Shown here: positions 44,359 to 55,005 of the stretch, piece after piece
Position numbering within the stretch: position 1 is the stretch's first letter
Layout of the letters: each line of letters starts with the position of its first letter
Assembly (NCBI GenBank): GCA_029215795.1
Contig: JARDYH010000003.1
Location: 14,273,001-14,337,000 of the forward strand
DNA: 64,000 nucleotides
Reading direction: 5' to 3'
Origin: Anniella stebbinsi
Lineage: Eukaryota; Chordata; Lepidosauria; Squamata; Anniellidae
Translations under genes and position numbers: made by a program
The notes under the pieces: generated by a model
The model's database searches: none
What the model saw: the letters and a program-made list of their open reading frames with translations, nothing else
Told to the model about the DNA's origin: nothing

Positions 44359-45026
44359 CAGGACAGTGCAGAGTGGGGCCAGTTGGCCCGGGGCCCACGA
44401 TTTTGAGGGGGCACTCAGATGAGGAGGTCCCCCCCAGCTTATGCTACTGCATCCGTAGAGTAAGTGGCCCATCGAGACGTGAGGAGCCCGCCTTGTGGAA
44501 ACAGCACAGAAGCTGTCCGTCGTGAATACCACGGTCAGACTACAAGCTCCAGAGGGCCATGCCGCATGCGGGGCGGGGATATATGTGCCTAAATTGTGAT
44601 GGTTGTCCTTTCCTCTTTCCTCTTTCCTCAATCTTCTCCATGGCATATAAACTCTGAAGCGGAGGGTGAGGTAATGATGATGACAGTTAATGATAATAAT
44701 GATGATGATACCATGAGGGTGATGATGATGATGATGATGATGATAATGTTTGATAATGATGAAGGACTGTTCTATTGTTGTTGCTTCTATTTGTACAGCA
44801 ACTAAAAATAAATGTTAATTTCTGATTCAGCATTGAGGTGTGTAGAACAGGTTTAATATAAAGGTCTTCCCATTACCTTTTTTATAAATTGTTCTAGTTC
44901 ATATGTATATTTAGCACTGAATCCATGCCACTGATTAAAAAATACTTAATGAGCAGTGTGAAATGGGGGCGGGGGCACACACTTCCCATCTGGCCTGGGC
45001 ATATTACCAGCTCTGCACGGCCCTGG
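44359..45026. mobile_element. hAT-like element, second copy, 668 bp
   Basis: CAGGACAGTGCAGAGTGG at left and 'agctctgcacggccctgg' at right. Flanks CTCATCTG and GTCATCTG agree at 7 of 8. Co-linear with 41625-42226. It differs by a longer GAT tract and an extra segment of about 60 bp near 44870. Confidence 0.83.
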
Positions 45027-45392
45027 GTCATCTGTAAAATAGGAATATCCGCTAGTTGCCTTTGATCAGGTCCTTGTGCAGCAACCAGTTTTAGAGTTCT
45101 ACATAGGAGTCTCTAATCTATAGTAACTCAGATGTTTATTTGTAATTGTATATGCAGGCTCATGGGTGGTGTATGTGTGTGCAGTAAGTTATTTCCTATG
45201 ACCCATGAGCAGGGGTATTGCTAGGAACATAAACGTTTTTGGGGCTGACGTCAATGGTACACAAATCTGAATCTACTTGTGTGTCTGTGTGTGTGTGTGT
45301 CTGTGTGTGTGTGTGTGCAAATTTAGAAATAATTATGAGGATTTATCTAAATTTCTCAGCAGGCAAAACCAGCCAATTATTTTTTCATACAA
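45027..45392. other. (TG)n microsatellite in unrecognised sequence
   Basis: Interrupted (TG)n at 45279-45318. Nothing else found. Confidence 0.5.
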
Positions 45393-45395
45393 ATA

Positions 45396-45946
45396 GGGGG
45401 AATCTACACTATAGGTTTGTTACGTTTTTAAAGAGTTATGACTACTCTTTGGGCCACATGACGCACTTACTGTAACATTTTAAACACGTGGTAAATTTTA
45501 ACGATCTAATGTGTTTTGTTCTGTTTTAAAATTGAAAATCGTTGTAAATTGAATAATGTGTCTTTCCTTACCATCTTATAGTCTCTGCTTTCAGACGTCT
45601 GATATCCAGTCACGGAAGTCTGGGAGCATGGAATTCATTCCTGGCTGCCAAATGCTTTCTATTGCTGTAGGGTTCCTTCGTTGCTGCTGTACATGAATGA
45701 ATGCTAGGGAAAGGAAGGGGGGGTAGGAGGAAGTGGCCGTGTAATCTAAGGTGAGAGGAAGGAACGTAACATAAAGAAACAAAGAGAAGCGACAGTGAGA
45801 CCTAACTATACGCAGAAAAGATGGTAAAACTTATTTACTAAAACAGAAGTATAAGATAATGTGGCCTAAGACGTTTTAAAACGATGAAATTAAATACGTT
45901 AAAATCAACATTTTAAAACATAACAAGCACATGTGTAGATTCCCCC
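45396..45946. mobile_element. Harbinger-like element, 551 bp, 3-bp duplication
   Basis: GGGGGAATCTACAC and GTGTAGATTCCCCC are perfect 14-bp inverted repeats. ATA flanks both sides (45393-45395, 45947-45949). The body has ACGTTTTAAA-type words in both orientations. No transposase frame. Confidence 0.83.
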
Positions 45947-45949
45947 ATA

Positions 45950-46842
45950 ATCTCAAATAAAATAAATTCTTCAGTTAATTTGCAGCCTGCCCCAGATCAA
46001 GCCACACCTATGGAAAAAGGTGTTACTCCTTCTAAGCTTGCTATGCAGGGGATATTTGGGGTGGGTGGGATTTTCAGTACGTGGAGAGGGGAGAGTTAAC
46101 TGTTGCCTCCCAGTTATAGCATCCCCCTTGAAAATTGCCTTCTGCGTGGCAATAAAGCTGAGAAAAAATCTTCTATTGGCACCGGTGGATACTCAGAGCC
46201 CTGTGAACTCAGGCCTAGTCACAGTTTTTGCATCTGTCTCTACTGCACTATTTTGCATTCAGCTCTGTTGCATTCAGCTCTGGTTGGTGTACCTCTGGGT
46301 CCCAGTAAAAAGAAAACCAAAGTAGGCCCCATAATCCTGAAGTCTGACCATCCCTGGTGTACACAATGGTGACCAGGAGGAGGTTGACAAAAGCAATTAA
46401 TGTCATTTGCTGGGATCCAACTGAAATTTCTGAGCAGGTTTACTCCACTTTTTTGGGAACAGCTATTGTACCGAATTAGTGAGAACTTCCTTCGATTCTT
46501 TGCAAACTGCAGGAGGCTAAACAATCTATCACTGGCTCTAAACAGTACACAAACAAACAGAACTCCGTAGAAGTCACAAAGGGATTTATGCTCAGTCTCT
46601 GGGGGAAAAAAATGAGATAAATTCTTCTTGGTCTTGTGGGAATGATATCTCCTGGAGGACATGTGTAAGCACAATTGTTTCAAACAATGTCAAATATTAG
46701 CACTGATGTTTTCTTTTCTTTTTTCAATGGACAAATGTTAAACAAACTGTACGATGCTGGACAAATATTTGACCCTGCTTGTACTTCTTTTAGGTTCAAA
46801 CAGGATATTGCAAGAGAGACTGGCCCTACCATTAGGCCAGGA
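45950..46842. other. No gene recognised
   Basis: Overlapping frames of 89-147 residues on both strands (46020-46683) share no conserved signature. A near-duplicate 'cattcagctctgttg/cattcagctctggttg' is at 46256-46283. Confidence 0.35.
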
Positions 46843-46973
46843 TTGGGGAACTTCTCTGGGCCTCCAGTTGTTGCTGGACTACAACTCCCAGAACCCCTTA
46901 TATTGGCCATGCCTGCCAGGGCTGATGAGAGCTGTAGTCCCACAACATCTAGGGGGCCACAGGTTTTCCCAAC
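46843..46973. repeat. Palindromic 'AACTCCCAT' repeat
   Basis: 'ggggaacttctctgggcctcc' and 'gggggccacaggttttccc' are the arms. The inner part is 'actacaactcccagaacccc' and 'gatgagagctgtagtcc'. Confidence 0.75.
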
Positions 46974-47234
46974 GCTGCATTAGGCAGGCTGAAATGTCCA
47001 TCTCAGGCAGCTGATTTGAGGTGTCATGAAATGGCGGCAAATGGTTGGTGATTTATTTTATTACTGTTGTATTTTTATAGCTAGAGAAGGGGACAATAGT
47101 TTGTGAGATTTTTTGTCTCGTGGGCAAAATAATGTGACCGTCCTTGGGTACCACGTAACTTCATTTGGTGGGAAGTGGGCGTAGGTACCACTTTCTGCTC
47201 CACCTCCAGCAGCAAAAGATTTTTCTGTTTCAAC

Positions 47235-47457
47235 AGGCCTTTGGGGAGTAGTTGAGACCTCTGTGGATATGCTGCTTATAGTTTGGATTTTTAAAAAAAT
47301 ATATTTTGTATTTAAAATGTTTTTAAATGATCTAATTTTTTTAAAATCATACTATGTTTAATTAAATTTTTAATTTTTGTATATCTCTATTTGTTTAAAC
47401 TGTACATGCTTTAATTTTTAAGCAGCCTTGAGTCCCAGTATTGGGGGAAAAGGCAGG

Positions 47458-47501
<44 letters not shown>

Positions 47502-47503
47502 CA
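47235..47503 (+). mobile_element. LINE 3'UTR with (TAA)n tail
   Basis: AT-rich UTR ending 'ccttgagtcccagtattgggggaaaaggcagga', then (TAA)n at 47458-47503. L2-type by its tail. No ORF2 codons remain. Confidence 0.7.
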
Positions 47504-47542
47504 TGCCAGCCCTGACACATGGCCACCATGGAGAGCAGTAGG

Positions 47543-48042
47543 CAGTGGAGGCTGGTGGCTCTGGGTTTCAGTGGAAACTCAGAATCCAGTCTGAGTTTCA
47601 GTCAGAACACCCATAATGCAATGGACTGAGGACTTAACAATGCTATCAACATTTGAACAGGTGTTATACAGATGCCGCTTGCAAGTGGATAAGTAATGGA
47701 TATTTGGTCTGCTTTCCTTGAACCCGATACATAACTCTCTCCTTTTTTTTAATGATAATATCTGCTGGGAAAAAATATATAATATTTGTATGTATGTAAT
47801 TTTTCTTTGTTTTTCTTTTTCACTTTTTTTTTTGGTTCTGTTTTGTTAAATTCACAATAAAAAGGGGAGAAAATGGAAGAATGAACCAGCCAGAACACCA
47901 AAGGAGCTATCCAAGGTACTGAACCCTATCCCCCAAATAGGTTCAGCGCCTTGGATAGCTCCTTTGGGGTTTTGGCTGGTTCTGACTGAAACCCCGAATG
48001 GAATCACAGCCCCACCAAAATCGGAGCCACCAGTCTCCACTG
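47543..48042. mobile_element. 'CAGTGGAGGCTGGTGG' hAT-like MITE with later insertion
   Basis: CAGTGGAGGCTGGTGGCTC at left and 'gagccaccagtctccactg' at right. The flanks GCAGTAGG (47535) and GTAGTAGG (48043) agree at 7 of 8. The inner arms 'aggagctatccaagg' and 'ccttggatagctcct' are mirrored. The left arm is split by 47612-47890. Confidence 0.8.
47612..47890 (+). mobile_element. Insertion in MITE with 9-bp duplication
   Basis: CAGAACACC occurs at 47603-47611 and 47891-47899. The inserted 279 bp has T-rich and AATAAA-containing sequence near its right end ('ttcacaataaaaagg'), which suggests the 3' end of a retroposed sequence, possibly L1. Family uncertain. Confidence 0.55.
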
Positions 48043-48117
48043 GTAGTAGGTCTGTGTTTGCTTTGATAGTGCGAATGGCTTACCAGTGTTGTTAAAACTG
48101 ATGGGTGGTTTCAGAGC

Positions 48118-48265
48118 CAACAACAGTGATGTCATGGAACCAGGATTCACAGGAGCTACTTGTTTAATAGCAGGGCTCGAGATGCTGATATCACCTGCTA
48201 CACATACACACCCCAGAATCCCATGTCCCCTCTGAGCTTGGCTGCAATCCTCACAGAAGCTGGGG
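48118..48265. repeat. Interspersed repeat, copy a
   Basis: 'caacagtgatgtcatggaacc' to 'gagcttggctgcaatcctcacag'. Aligns with 50094-50235. Family not recognised. Confidence 0.5.
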
Positions 48266-48635
48266 TGGGGGGTGAATTTTCCCAACAAAATATATTGTTC
48301 CCTGTTGTAAATCTAGGAAAACTATATAGTCCCCATATTCATCAAAAATGTTGGCTCTTAGTGAGGATGCACGGCTAAGGTAAGTCCCTCAGGCAGTGGG
48401 GGCAGTAATTCTGGGTTCTGGGGGTGAGAGGGGGTGAATCAAATGGATTATCTGGTCAGCCCGGCACCTGGGAACTTGCAACAGCTGACCCGCTTCGGGA
48501 GAGGGGTCTGAACTGTGCTTGGGAACCAAATCCAAAGCAGGTCAGTCCAGTCCTGAAGCACCCTGAGTTGAATCAAGGCTGATTCAGAGCTCCTGAATCA
48601 GCCTCCGAGGTGAGTCAGGGGGATTGTGTCCAGCC

Positions 48636-49030
48636 CTAGTTTTTATTTATTTTATAAATTTCATCCTCCATCTATCTGGCACATGGGGAAATATATCATA
48701 AAAATATTATTAAAGCTTCTCATTAAATGAGGAAACACAAGAAACAAAGGAGCAAAAAACACACACACACAAACAAAACTACCAAAAGTACATACCATAA
48801 AATTTGAAAGCATTAAATTAAAATTGAACAGTAACAAAACTATAGTCAGAATGAAAAGCCTGAAGGAACAGAAGAGTCCTTACTGCCATCTAAATGAAAA
48901 TAAGGAAGGAGCCAATCACCTCTTTTGGGAGGGAGCTTCAGAATTGGAGTGGTGCTACTGAAAAGGTCTTGTCTTGGTACCCACCAAGCTAGGCTCTCTA
49001 GGTGCGCAACATATGACAAGGCCTCCTGAT
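48636..49030 (-). mobile_element. LINE fragment, antisense (L2-like)
   Basis: (TTTA)-like antisense tail, then 'gcctgaaggaacagaagagtcc' and 'gggagggagcttcagaattggagtggtgctactgaaaagg'. The last phrase is a recurrent antisense ORF2-end segment. Confidence 0.6.
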
Positions 49031-49039
49031 GATGATCTT

Positions 49040-50093
49040 ATAAAGCCATTTTCTACATTCCTATTATCTTTACATTTATTTGATTGACACACGAATATAC
49101 AAATCACAATGTTCCATTCATCAGAGATCGTACAAACTCTAGCCAATGACTTTTCAGGACGGGAGCAGCAGCGGGAATGATTTATGGTGGTCACTGAGGC
49201 TTTCGCAGATGAAATAGAGGGTTTGGAAGTGGCAATTTCCTATTGCCCATCATTTCCCTGAACTAGGACACATACATACCTTCAAAAGCCAGCTACAAGT
49301 AGAAAGCCATAAAAATATCTAAAGAGCTATGAAAATTGAGCCTTGGCAAGTAGAACATGACTGCCTGTCAACAGGTAGTGAGTTGTTCTAAAGTCACAGT
49401 AGAAGAATTTTGTAATCTCCAACTCATGTTTTCCAAATCGTCCAATACCCAAAGCCATTATAGCTACAATCCCCAAAATAGTTCAGCACTGCTAGATGGC
49501 TTCGGACTTGGATACCCCATGGGAGGCCAGCCAGTGACATAGGTCCCTTAAGGTGGCCAGAGGACAGAGGACAACCCTCTGTTTGAAAGGCTGCCGGAGG
49601 ACTCCTCTCTATTGTGAAGACATCCTCTATTTTTGAAGGGGTGTCCAGTCCAAGTCCAGTATAAAGAAAAATAATGATCAGAACGAAGAGCTGAGCCTTG
49701 AAGGGGCCCATCAGTGGCACTTTGACAGCAGACTGAGCAAGACACACAGCTCACCTGGTCACAGTCCTCCACACTATAGTGAGATGTGCTGTATTTCAAT
49801 TTAAATCATAATTATTTCTAAAACTGCAGCAATACATATACATAAGCATATGCAAATTTTATCTAAATCATTGTCCCTTTTTGGTTCTTTTTGGAGAGGG
49901 TGATGCATTTCTTCTTTTTTTTGGCTATTAATAAGTAGCGACCCTGAGTAGTAGCAGAAGGATCCATCAGCCTGGCTATCATGCAAAGTCAGGCCTGCCT
50001 GTTCCTTGCTCAGTCGACCAGAGGCAAAACCATCACAAAGCACAAGAGGCTGCATAGGTTCTACACATGATACTCTCTTCCTTTTGATTTGTA
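49040..50093. other. No gene recognised
   Basis: 49555-49650 has 'gaggacaaccctctgtttgaaaggctgcc', possibly an old repeat. The 107- and 123-residue minus frames (49424 and 49801) show no domain. Confidence 0.4.
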
Positions 50094-50235
50094 GCAACAG
50101 TGGTGTAGTGGAGCTAGGGCTTACAGGGATGAAGCGCAAGCACTTTTTGATTAGCAGGGACACAGACAACATCTGCCACCCACCTAGACTTTCCTCTTCC
50201 CTTTGAACTTAGCTGCAATCCTCACAGTAGGAGCA
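50094..50235. repeat. Interspersed repeat, copy b
   Basis: 'caacagtggtgtagtggagctagggc' to 'cttagctgcaatcctcacag'. Same module order as 48118. Confidence 0.5.
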
Positions 50236-50289
50236 TTAAGATCATCAGCTTTACAAAAGACAAGCTCCTAGTGGAGTTAAAATGTCTGT

Positions 50290-50633
50290 GTTGGATCAAT
50301 AGATAGCAAATGCTTGAAAGGTTGTCACACACAAGAAGGCCAGGATCTCTTCTCAATCATCCCAGAAAGCAGGACACGGAATAATGGGCTCAAGTTATGC
50401 GAAGCCAGATTCCGTATGGACATCAGGAAAAACTTCCTGACTGTTAGAGCAGTACAGCAATAGAACCAATGAACTAGGGAGGTCATGGGCTCTCCCACGC
50501 TACAGGAATTCAAGATGCAGCTGGACAGCCATCTGTCAGGGATGCTTTAAGGTGGATTCCTGCATTCAGCAGGGGGGGTGGACTCGATGGCCTTATAGGC
50601 CCCTTCCAATTCTACTATTCTATGATTCTATGA
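50290..50633 (+). mobile_element. CR1 LINE 3' end
   Basis: 'gaaggccaggatctcttctc' through 'aaaaacttcctgactgttagagcagt' to 'cgatggccttataggccccttcc' and the tail 'attctatgattctatga'. Opposite orientation to 11371. Confidence 0.92.
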
Positions 50634-50859
50634 ACACAGCTGCCAGCATTTTGGACTGACCTCAGGATCATGGTTATGGGGATTATCATGATGCCTGCAC
50701 TTCAAACTTCTCCACTAGTTTACCAAAACTGTACTGTTCATTATTGGTTTATTCCCGTTAGCCTCTATTTAGCCATTGATTCTGCTTGCCGATACTGGCA
50801 TGGGTCCCAAATCTCTACATATGGGGTGTGGGCCCTCAGCAGCTGCCCAACCATTCTTA

Positions 50860-50962
50860 CCCTTGATGCCAGCCCTGAGCTGGTTAGCCACTGTGTGAAC
50901 AGAATGCTGGACCAGAGGGATTTTTGTCTAATCCAGCAAGGCTCTTCTTATGTTCTTACCGA
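50860..50962 (+). mobile_element. CR1 3' end, second tail type
   Basis: 'ggttagccactgtgtgaacagaatgctggacc' and 'ctaatccagcaaggctcttcttatgttctta'. Confidence 0.85.
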
Positions 50963-51148
50963 TCAGTCTTAACAGAATGTGTGCCATTACATATACAGCC
51001 ATCCTGTATATGTATGATTTGGGGTATGGCTTTTTTCTTTCTTTTTTTTACTGAGCCAGGAAAGTTGGCAGCACTGACTCTAGGCAGACCCATAGGATAT
51101 CCAATTCCTGTCCAACTCCTGGGTCTAGAACCAGGAAACCTTAACTAA

Positions 51149-51252
51149 GAATATAAGACGAGCCATGCTGGATCAGACTGAGGGTCTATCTAGTCCAGCA
51201 CCCTGTTCACATAGAGGCCTACCAGCTGTCAACCAGCGGCCCACAAGCAAGG
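51149..51252 (-). mobile_element. CR1 3' end, antisense
   Basis: 'agaatataagacgagccatgctggatcag' and 'ctagtccagcaccctgttcac'. Reverse of 50860 and longer at its inner side. Confidence 0.85.
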
Positions 51253-52310
51253 GTCTGTCTATATGCACGAAAAGCCTTCGGCTAGGTGCGCAATGGTGCT
51301 TGTTGATTATGTGATGCAGCAGCTACCTCGCAGCCGTCATGGGGCGTTCCCATGAAGCTGCGAAGAAAAAACGTCAGGGACTTACTGGAGCGAGGCAAGT
51401 ACGGTGCATCTGCCCTCTATCCTCGTTCCAGAATTGCGGTAGAGGCATGACCAGGCAGATGGCAGAGGACAGGGGTTGGGCCCGGCCACCAGAAACCCCA
51501 CACTTTTGTTGTAGCATCGGGATTAGCCGCCTGCAGCGGCAACCTGCCACCATATAGGCAGCCCCGGGGTGTGCTCAATAAATCGGATAGTGGGGAGGGG
51601 GGAGGGGGAGAAGGAAGGCACAACATGTGTAGGAATACATGTGCCACATGAGGCAAGGCGGGGATGTGCCTATATCAGGCCATCCCTGCCACGCACCGGC
51701 CTCTTTCATTTTCTACTCCCACCCTCCCTCCCAGCATCTGGTATGGGATTAGCCAGTCGCCCTCTTTGGCAAGGGGGCTGAGTAGGGATTTTCCATCCTT
51801 TTTTGGGATAGGTTTTTTGCCTACTTCATACTGGAAGCCTATTAGGGAAGGGTGAATAATTAGGTTGATTGGTGGCAGGGATGTGCGGGAATTGACTGCG
51901 GTAGAATAGGGACGGTGAGCACTCTGGCGCCTTTGGGCGATTGGCATAGCCGGAGGACCTGCTCCTAGGGGGCTATGCGGCTCCCGTATCAGGATATGGT
52001 ATGCCGTTGGACACCCTCCTCATTCACCTCCTCGGATGTCTTACGGCATTGAGTGGGGGCGAGACAGGGCGGTATCCCCACACTTGCAATGTGTCACATA
52101 AGCAAGGAGCAGGGTTTTCCCGACCCCTTGCTTTGGAGAGTGGCTCTCCCTTATGGGCAGGCAAGTAGCCTGAGATAAGGGCATTAATTCCCACAGTTCC
52201 ACTTGCAGATCCAGGGTGGGATGAAGCTACCATATTGTTTCATAAAGAGGGCCTAGTTCAATCCAAGCTTTGGTGTCTGTGTCTTTATTCAACCTCCCTC
52301 CTCTCCTCCC
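51253..52310 (-). other. Unidentified 1-kb block with minus-strand frames
   Basis: Minus-strand open frames follow one another: 52233-52024 (69 residues), 51947-51675 (90) and 51656-51417 (79). The last two share a frame and are separated by one stop. The first contains 'GINALISGYLPAHKGEPLSK', which reads like real protein but which I cannot assign. CpG content is higher than in the surroundings. 'gggaggggggagggggagaagg' at 51594 resembles a polypurine tract. It may be part of a retroelement. Confidence 0.35.
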
Positions 52311-52990
52311 AAACAGTCTGCTGATGACTTATGGCTTCCATGTTACAAGTTAGGAACTCATTGCTGAAGGCCTCCTTCCATCTCAAAGAATACTATTAAA
52401 GGGGGTGGGGGGATGTGCATTTAATTTTGAATTGGTCTGAAGTCATCTAGGATTTTGTTTTTAAAACAGAAATACTCAGAATGTTATTCCATTTTTAGGA
52501 TGGGTCTAGTAAAAACAATAAAAATGGGGAAATTCTCCTTTAATGTGTTCTTTTTGTATGTGTCCTACAGTGAAGCATGGAGAATTGGGCATGGGTTACA
52601 GTCATTCATCTTTGTCTAGGAGGGAAAATGGATTAATAAGTGACATTTTTCTTGTTGAAGGGAACACTTAATTGTATTCTTGATGGTACACCCACTTTTT
52701 TCGGGGGGGAATAGATATTGTTTTGAGTTCTAACAAAGAGTAAAGAACATAATGACAAGGTCAGGCAAATACATCATTCAAACTTCAAAGGATGCTGATT
52801 ACAACAGAACGTTACAGAATTAAGGGTGTGAGGAGCAGAACAACTCATGCAGAAAAACAACAAAAATGCACGTTGTTTAGGCAGCAGTTGAGGATGTCAG
52901 CTTGATCCATCAGTTAATTAGGTCAGAATGGTTGGAATAAAGTAAGGTGGTGAAGAGCCAGTCTAACCCTAGTGTATGACCATGATGGCA
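52311..52990. other. No feature recognised
   Basis: AT-rich. No frames or repeat ends. Confidence 0.4.
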
Positions 52991-52997
52991 ATGTAAA

Positions 52998-53095
52998 AAT
53001 TGCCATGCTGGATCAAACTAACTAGTTCAGCATTCTGCTTCCAGATATTGCTAGAAGTTGACAAGCAGGGCCTGATAAGATGAGCATCCTGTCTT
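52998..53095 (-). mobile_element. CR1 3' end fragment, antisense
   Basis: 'attgccatgctggatcaaactaactagttcagcattctgcttccag', diverged from 51149. Confidence 0.65.
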
Positions 53096-53236
53096 CTTTC
53101 TCACAGATCATCTGGGAGTTATACTGCTTCTGAGCATTGAGGCAACATTCCATTTAACTATCGTAGATCTATAATCCATAAATGTATTTCTTCCTTTTTT
53201 TATTAAATGTGTAGCCCACCTTTCCACCAAATGGTG

Positions 53237-53505
53237 GCACTGTGGGTTGTTGTTGAACCGTGGGCTGTTGTTGAACCATGGGTTGTTGTGCTGTGTGAAC
53301 CCAGCTGCACTACCAAACCAGGGTTTGTTAACCACAAATAACCCATGAACAGAACATATAATTTGTTGTTGGTTTTTGAACTGTGGATTGTTTGTGGTTA
53401 ACAAACCATGGTTTGTTAGCACAGCTGGTCTCACACAACACTGTTCAACAACAGCCCATGGTTCAACAACAGCCTATGGTACAATGATAATCCACAGTTC
53501 ATCGA
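53237..53505. mobile_element. Long foldback with 'TTGTTGTTGAACC' arms
   Basis: The left arm has three TGTTGTTGAACC-like units and 'ccagggtttgttaaccac'. The right arm has 'gtggttaacaaaccatgg' and 'tggttcaacaacagcc' repeats. The centre is near 53365. It is a palindromic MITE with short arm repeats; the ends are uncertain. Confidence 0.65.
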
Positions 53506-53658
53506 CAACCCACAGTCAACCTTGAGTTGTCATATTGTGTGAACCCAGTCTATGCCTTCTCCCCCCCTCTCCTTGACCCCACTAACACTCTTCTCTCTCC
53601 TAACCTCTTCTAATTCTTCTAGATGCCTTAACTCTCACTTCTACTTGACTATCTCAAC

Positions 53659-53944
53659 TAGGCTGACCAGATAAAATCCAGGTCAGGGCTCATGTAACTT
53701 TAACAGTTGTAGAGAAAAGGGAATTTCAGCCAGTGTCATTTGTATGCAATTAGTTCCTGGTGAAATTCCCTCTTCATCACAACAGTTAAAGTTGCAGGCA
53801 CTATACTAGAGTGACCATATACAAAAGAAGGCAGGGCCCCTGCAACTTTAACTGTTGTGATGAAGAGGGAATTTCACCAGGAACTAATTGCATACAAATG
53901 ACACCAGCTGAAATTCCTGATTTGGATTTTATCTGGTCAGCCTA
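53659..53944. mobile_element. hAT-like foldback MITE, copy 7, exact 8-bp duplication
   Basis: TAGGCTGACCAGATAAAATC to GATTTTATCTGGTCAGCCTA. ATCTCAAC at 53651-53658 and 53945-53952. About 35 bp of the right arm (the 'tctctacaactgttaaag' part) is deleted. Confidence 0.92.
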
Positions 53945-53952
53945 ATCTCAAC

Positions 53953-54401
53953 TGGCTCTCCTGACCTGTCACTCACCATCACACTCCTCTGCTGTCAATC
54001 CTTCCTCCACCCATTCTACTGTTACAACAACATTCCCAATGTGGCCTCAACATAGATTTATAAAATCAGGTTATCTTTGCTTATGTTTCCATCCCATTCC
54101 CAAACTTAGCTCTGTGCTTTTCCAAAAGGAGCTGACATCTTTAGTCAGCTTGCTGAATTCTGGTTCTGTTTCCTGGGCTCCAGGCCTGCCGTGTAGGAAA
54201 GGAGGACTTCGAAAAAAGGCAATTAATATGGTGAATACTGGATTTTCATAGAGGATAAGACTATCAATGGCTACTACTCATAAAGCTGGTTCACCCGTAA
54301 CAGGAAGCAACCATGAGAGAATTCCCTGTGGAGCTTTACATTGCCACGGCAGCTGCCATTTTGAATATTCAAGCTGCGGTGGAAGCATGCCATAGCTTGT
54401 T
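53953..54401. other. No feature recognised
   Basis: Frame 54039-54251 (70 residues) lacks a domain. Confidence 0.4.
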
Positions 54402-54409
54402 GTAACATG

Positions 54410-54729
54410 TAGGGTGACCAGATAAAATCCAGGTCAGGGCTCATGTAACTTTAACAGTTGTAGAGAACAGGGAATTTTAGCCAGTGTCATTTGTATGCAG
54501 TTAATTCCTGGTGATATTCCCTCTTCATCACAACAGTTAAAGATGCAGGCACTATACTAGAGTGTCCCTATACAAAAGAAGGCAGGGCCCCTGCAACTTA
54601 AACAGTTGTGATGAAGAGGGAATATCACCAGGAACTAACTGCATACAAATGACACTGGCTGAAATTCCCTTTTCTCTACAACGGTTAAAGCTACATGAGC
54701 CCTGACCTGGATTTTATCTGGTCGCCCTA
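54410..54729. mobile_element. hAT-like foldback MITE, copy 8
   Basis: TAGGGTGACCAGATAAAATC to GATTTTATCTGGTCGCCCTA. GTAACATG (54402) and GTTACATG (54730) agree at 7 of 8. Confidence 0.92.
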
Positions 54730-54839
54730 GTTACATGACAACCTGGCAGGGGTGGATGGGGGGCTTGGCAAATCCCCCAGAACCCAGGGGGAATTCCTTC
54801 AGAGTGGCTTCTTGTTACATGAGAACTTGCCCATGATGG

Positions 54840-55005
54840 CGATATATTCCCTCCACTACTATCAGTTTCTGGGGAACATGAGTAGGAGGGTGTTTTTGCC
54901 CTCATGTCCTGCTTGTAGGCTTCCTCTTGCTTAGCAATTGTGGAAACAAAGTGCTGGGAAAAAGAGGCCTTTAGTCTGATCCAGCAAGGCTGTTCTTATG
55001 GGGAA
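54840..55005 (+). mobile_element. CR1 3' end
   Basis: 'gtttctggggaacatgagtaggagggtg', 'catgtcctgcttgtaggcttcc' and 'tctgatccagcaaggctgttcttatgg'. Confidence 0.8.

Noticed and set aside
46020..46683. Frames of 89-147 residues on both strands
   Set aside because: No conserved motif, and both strands are open by chance in the same interval.
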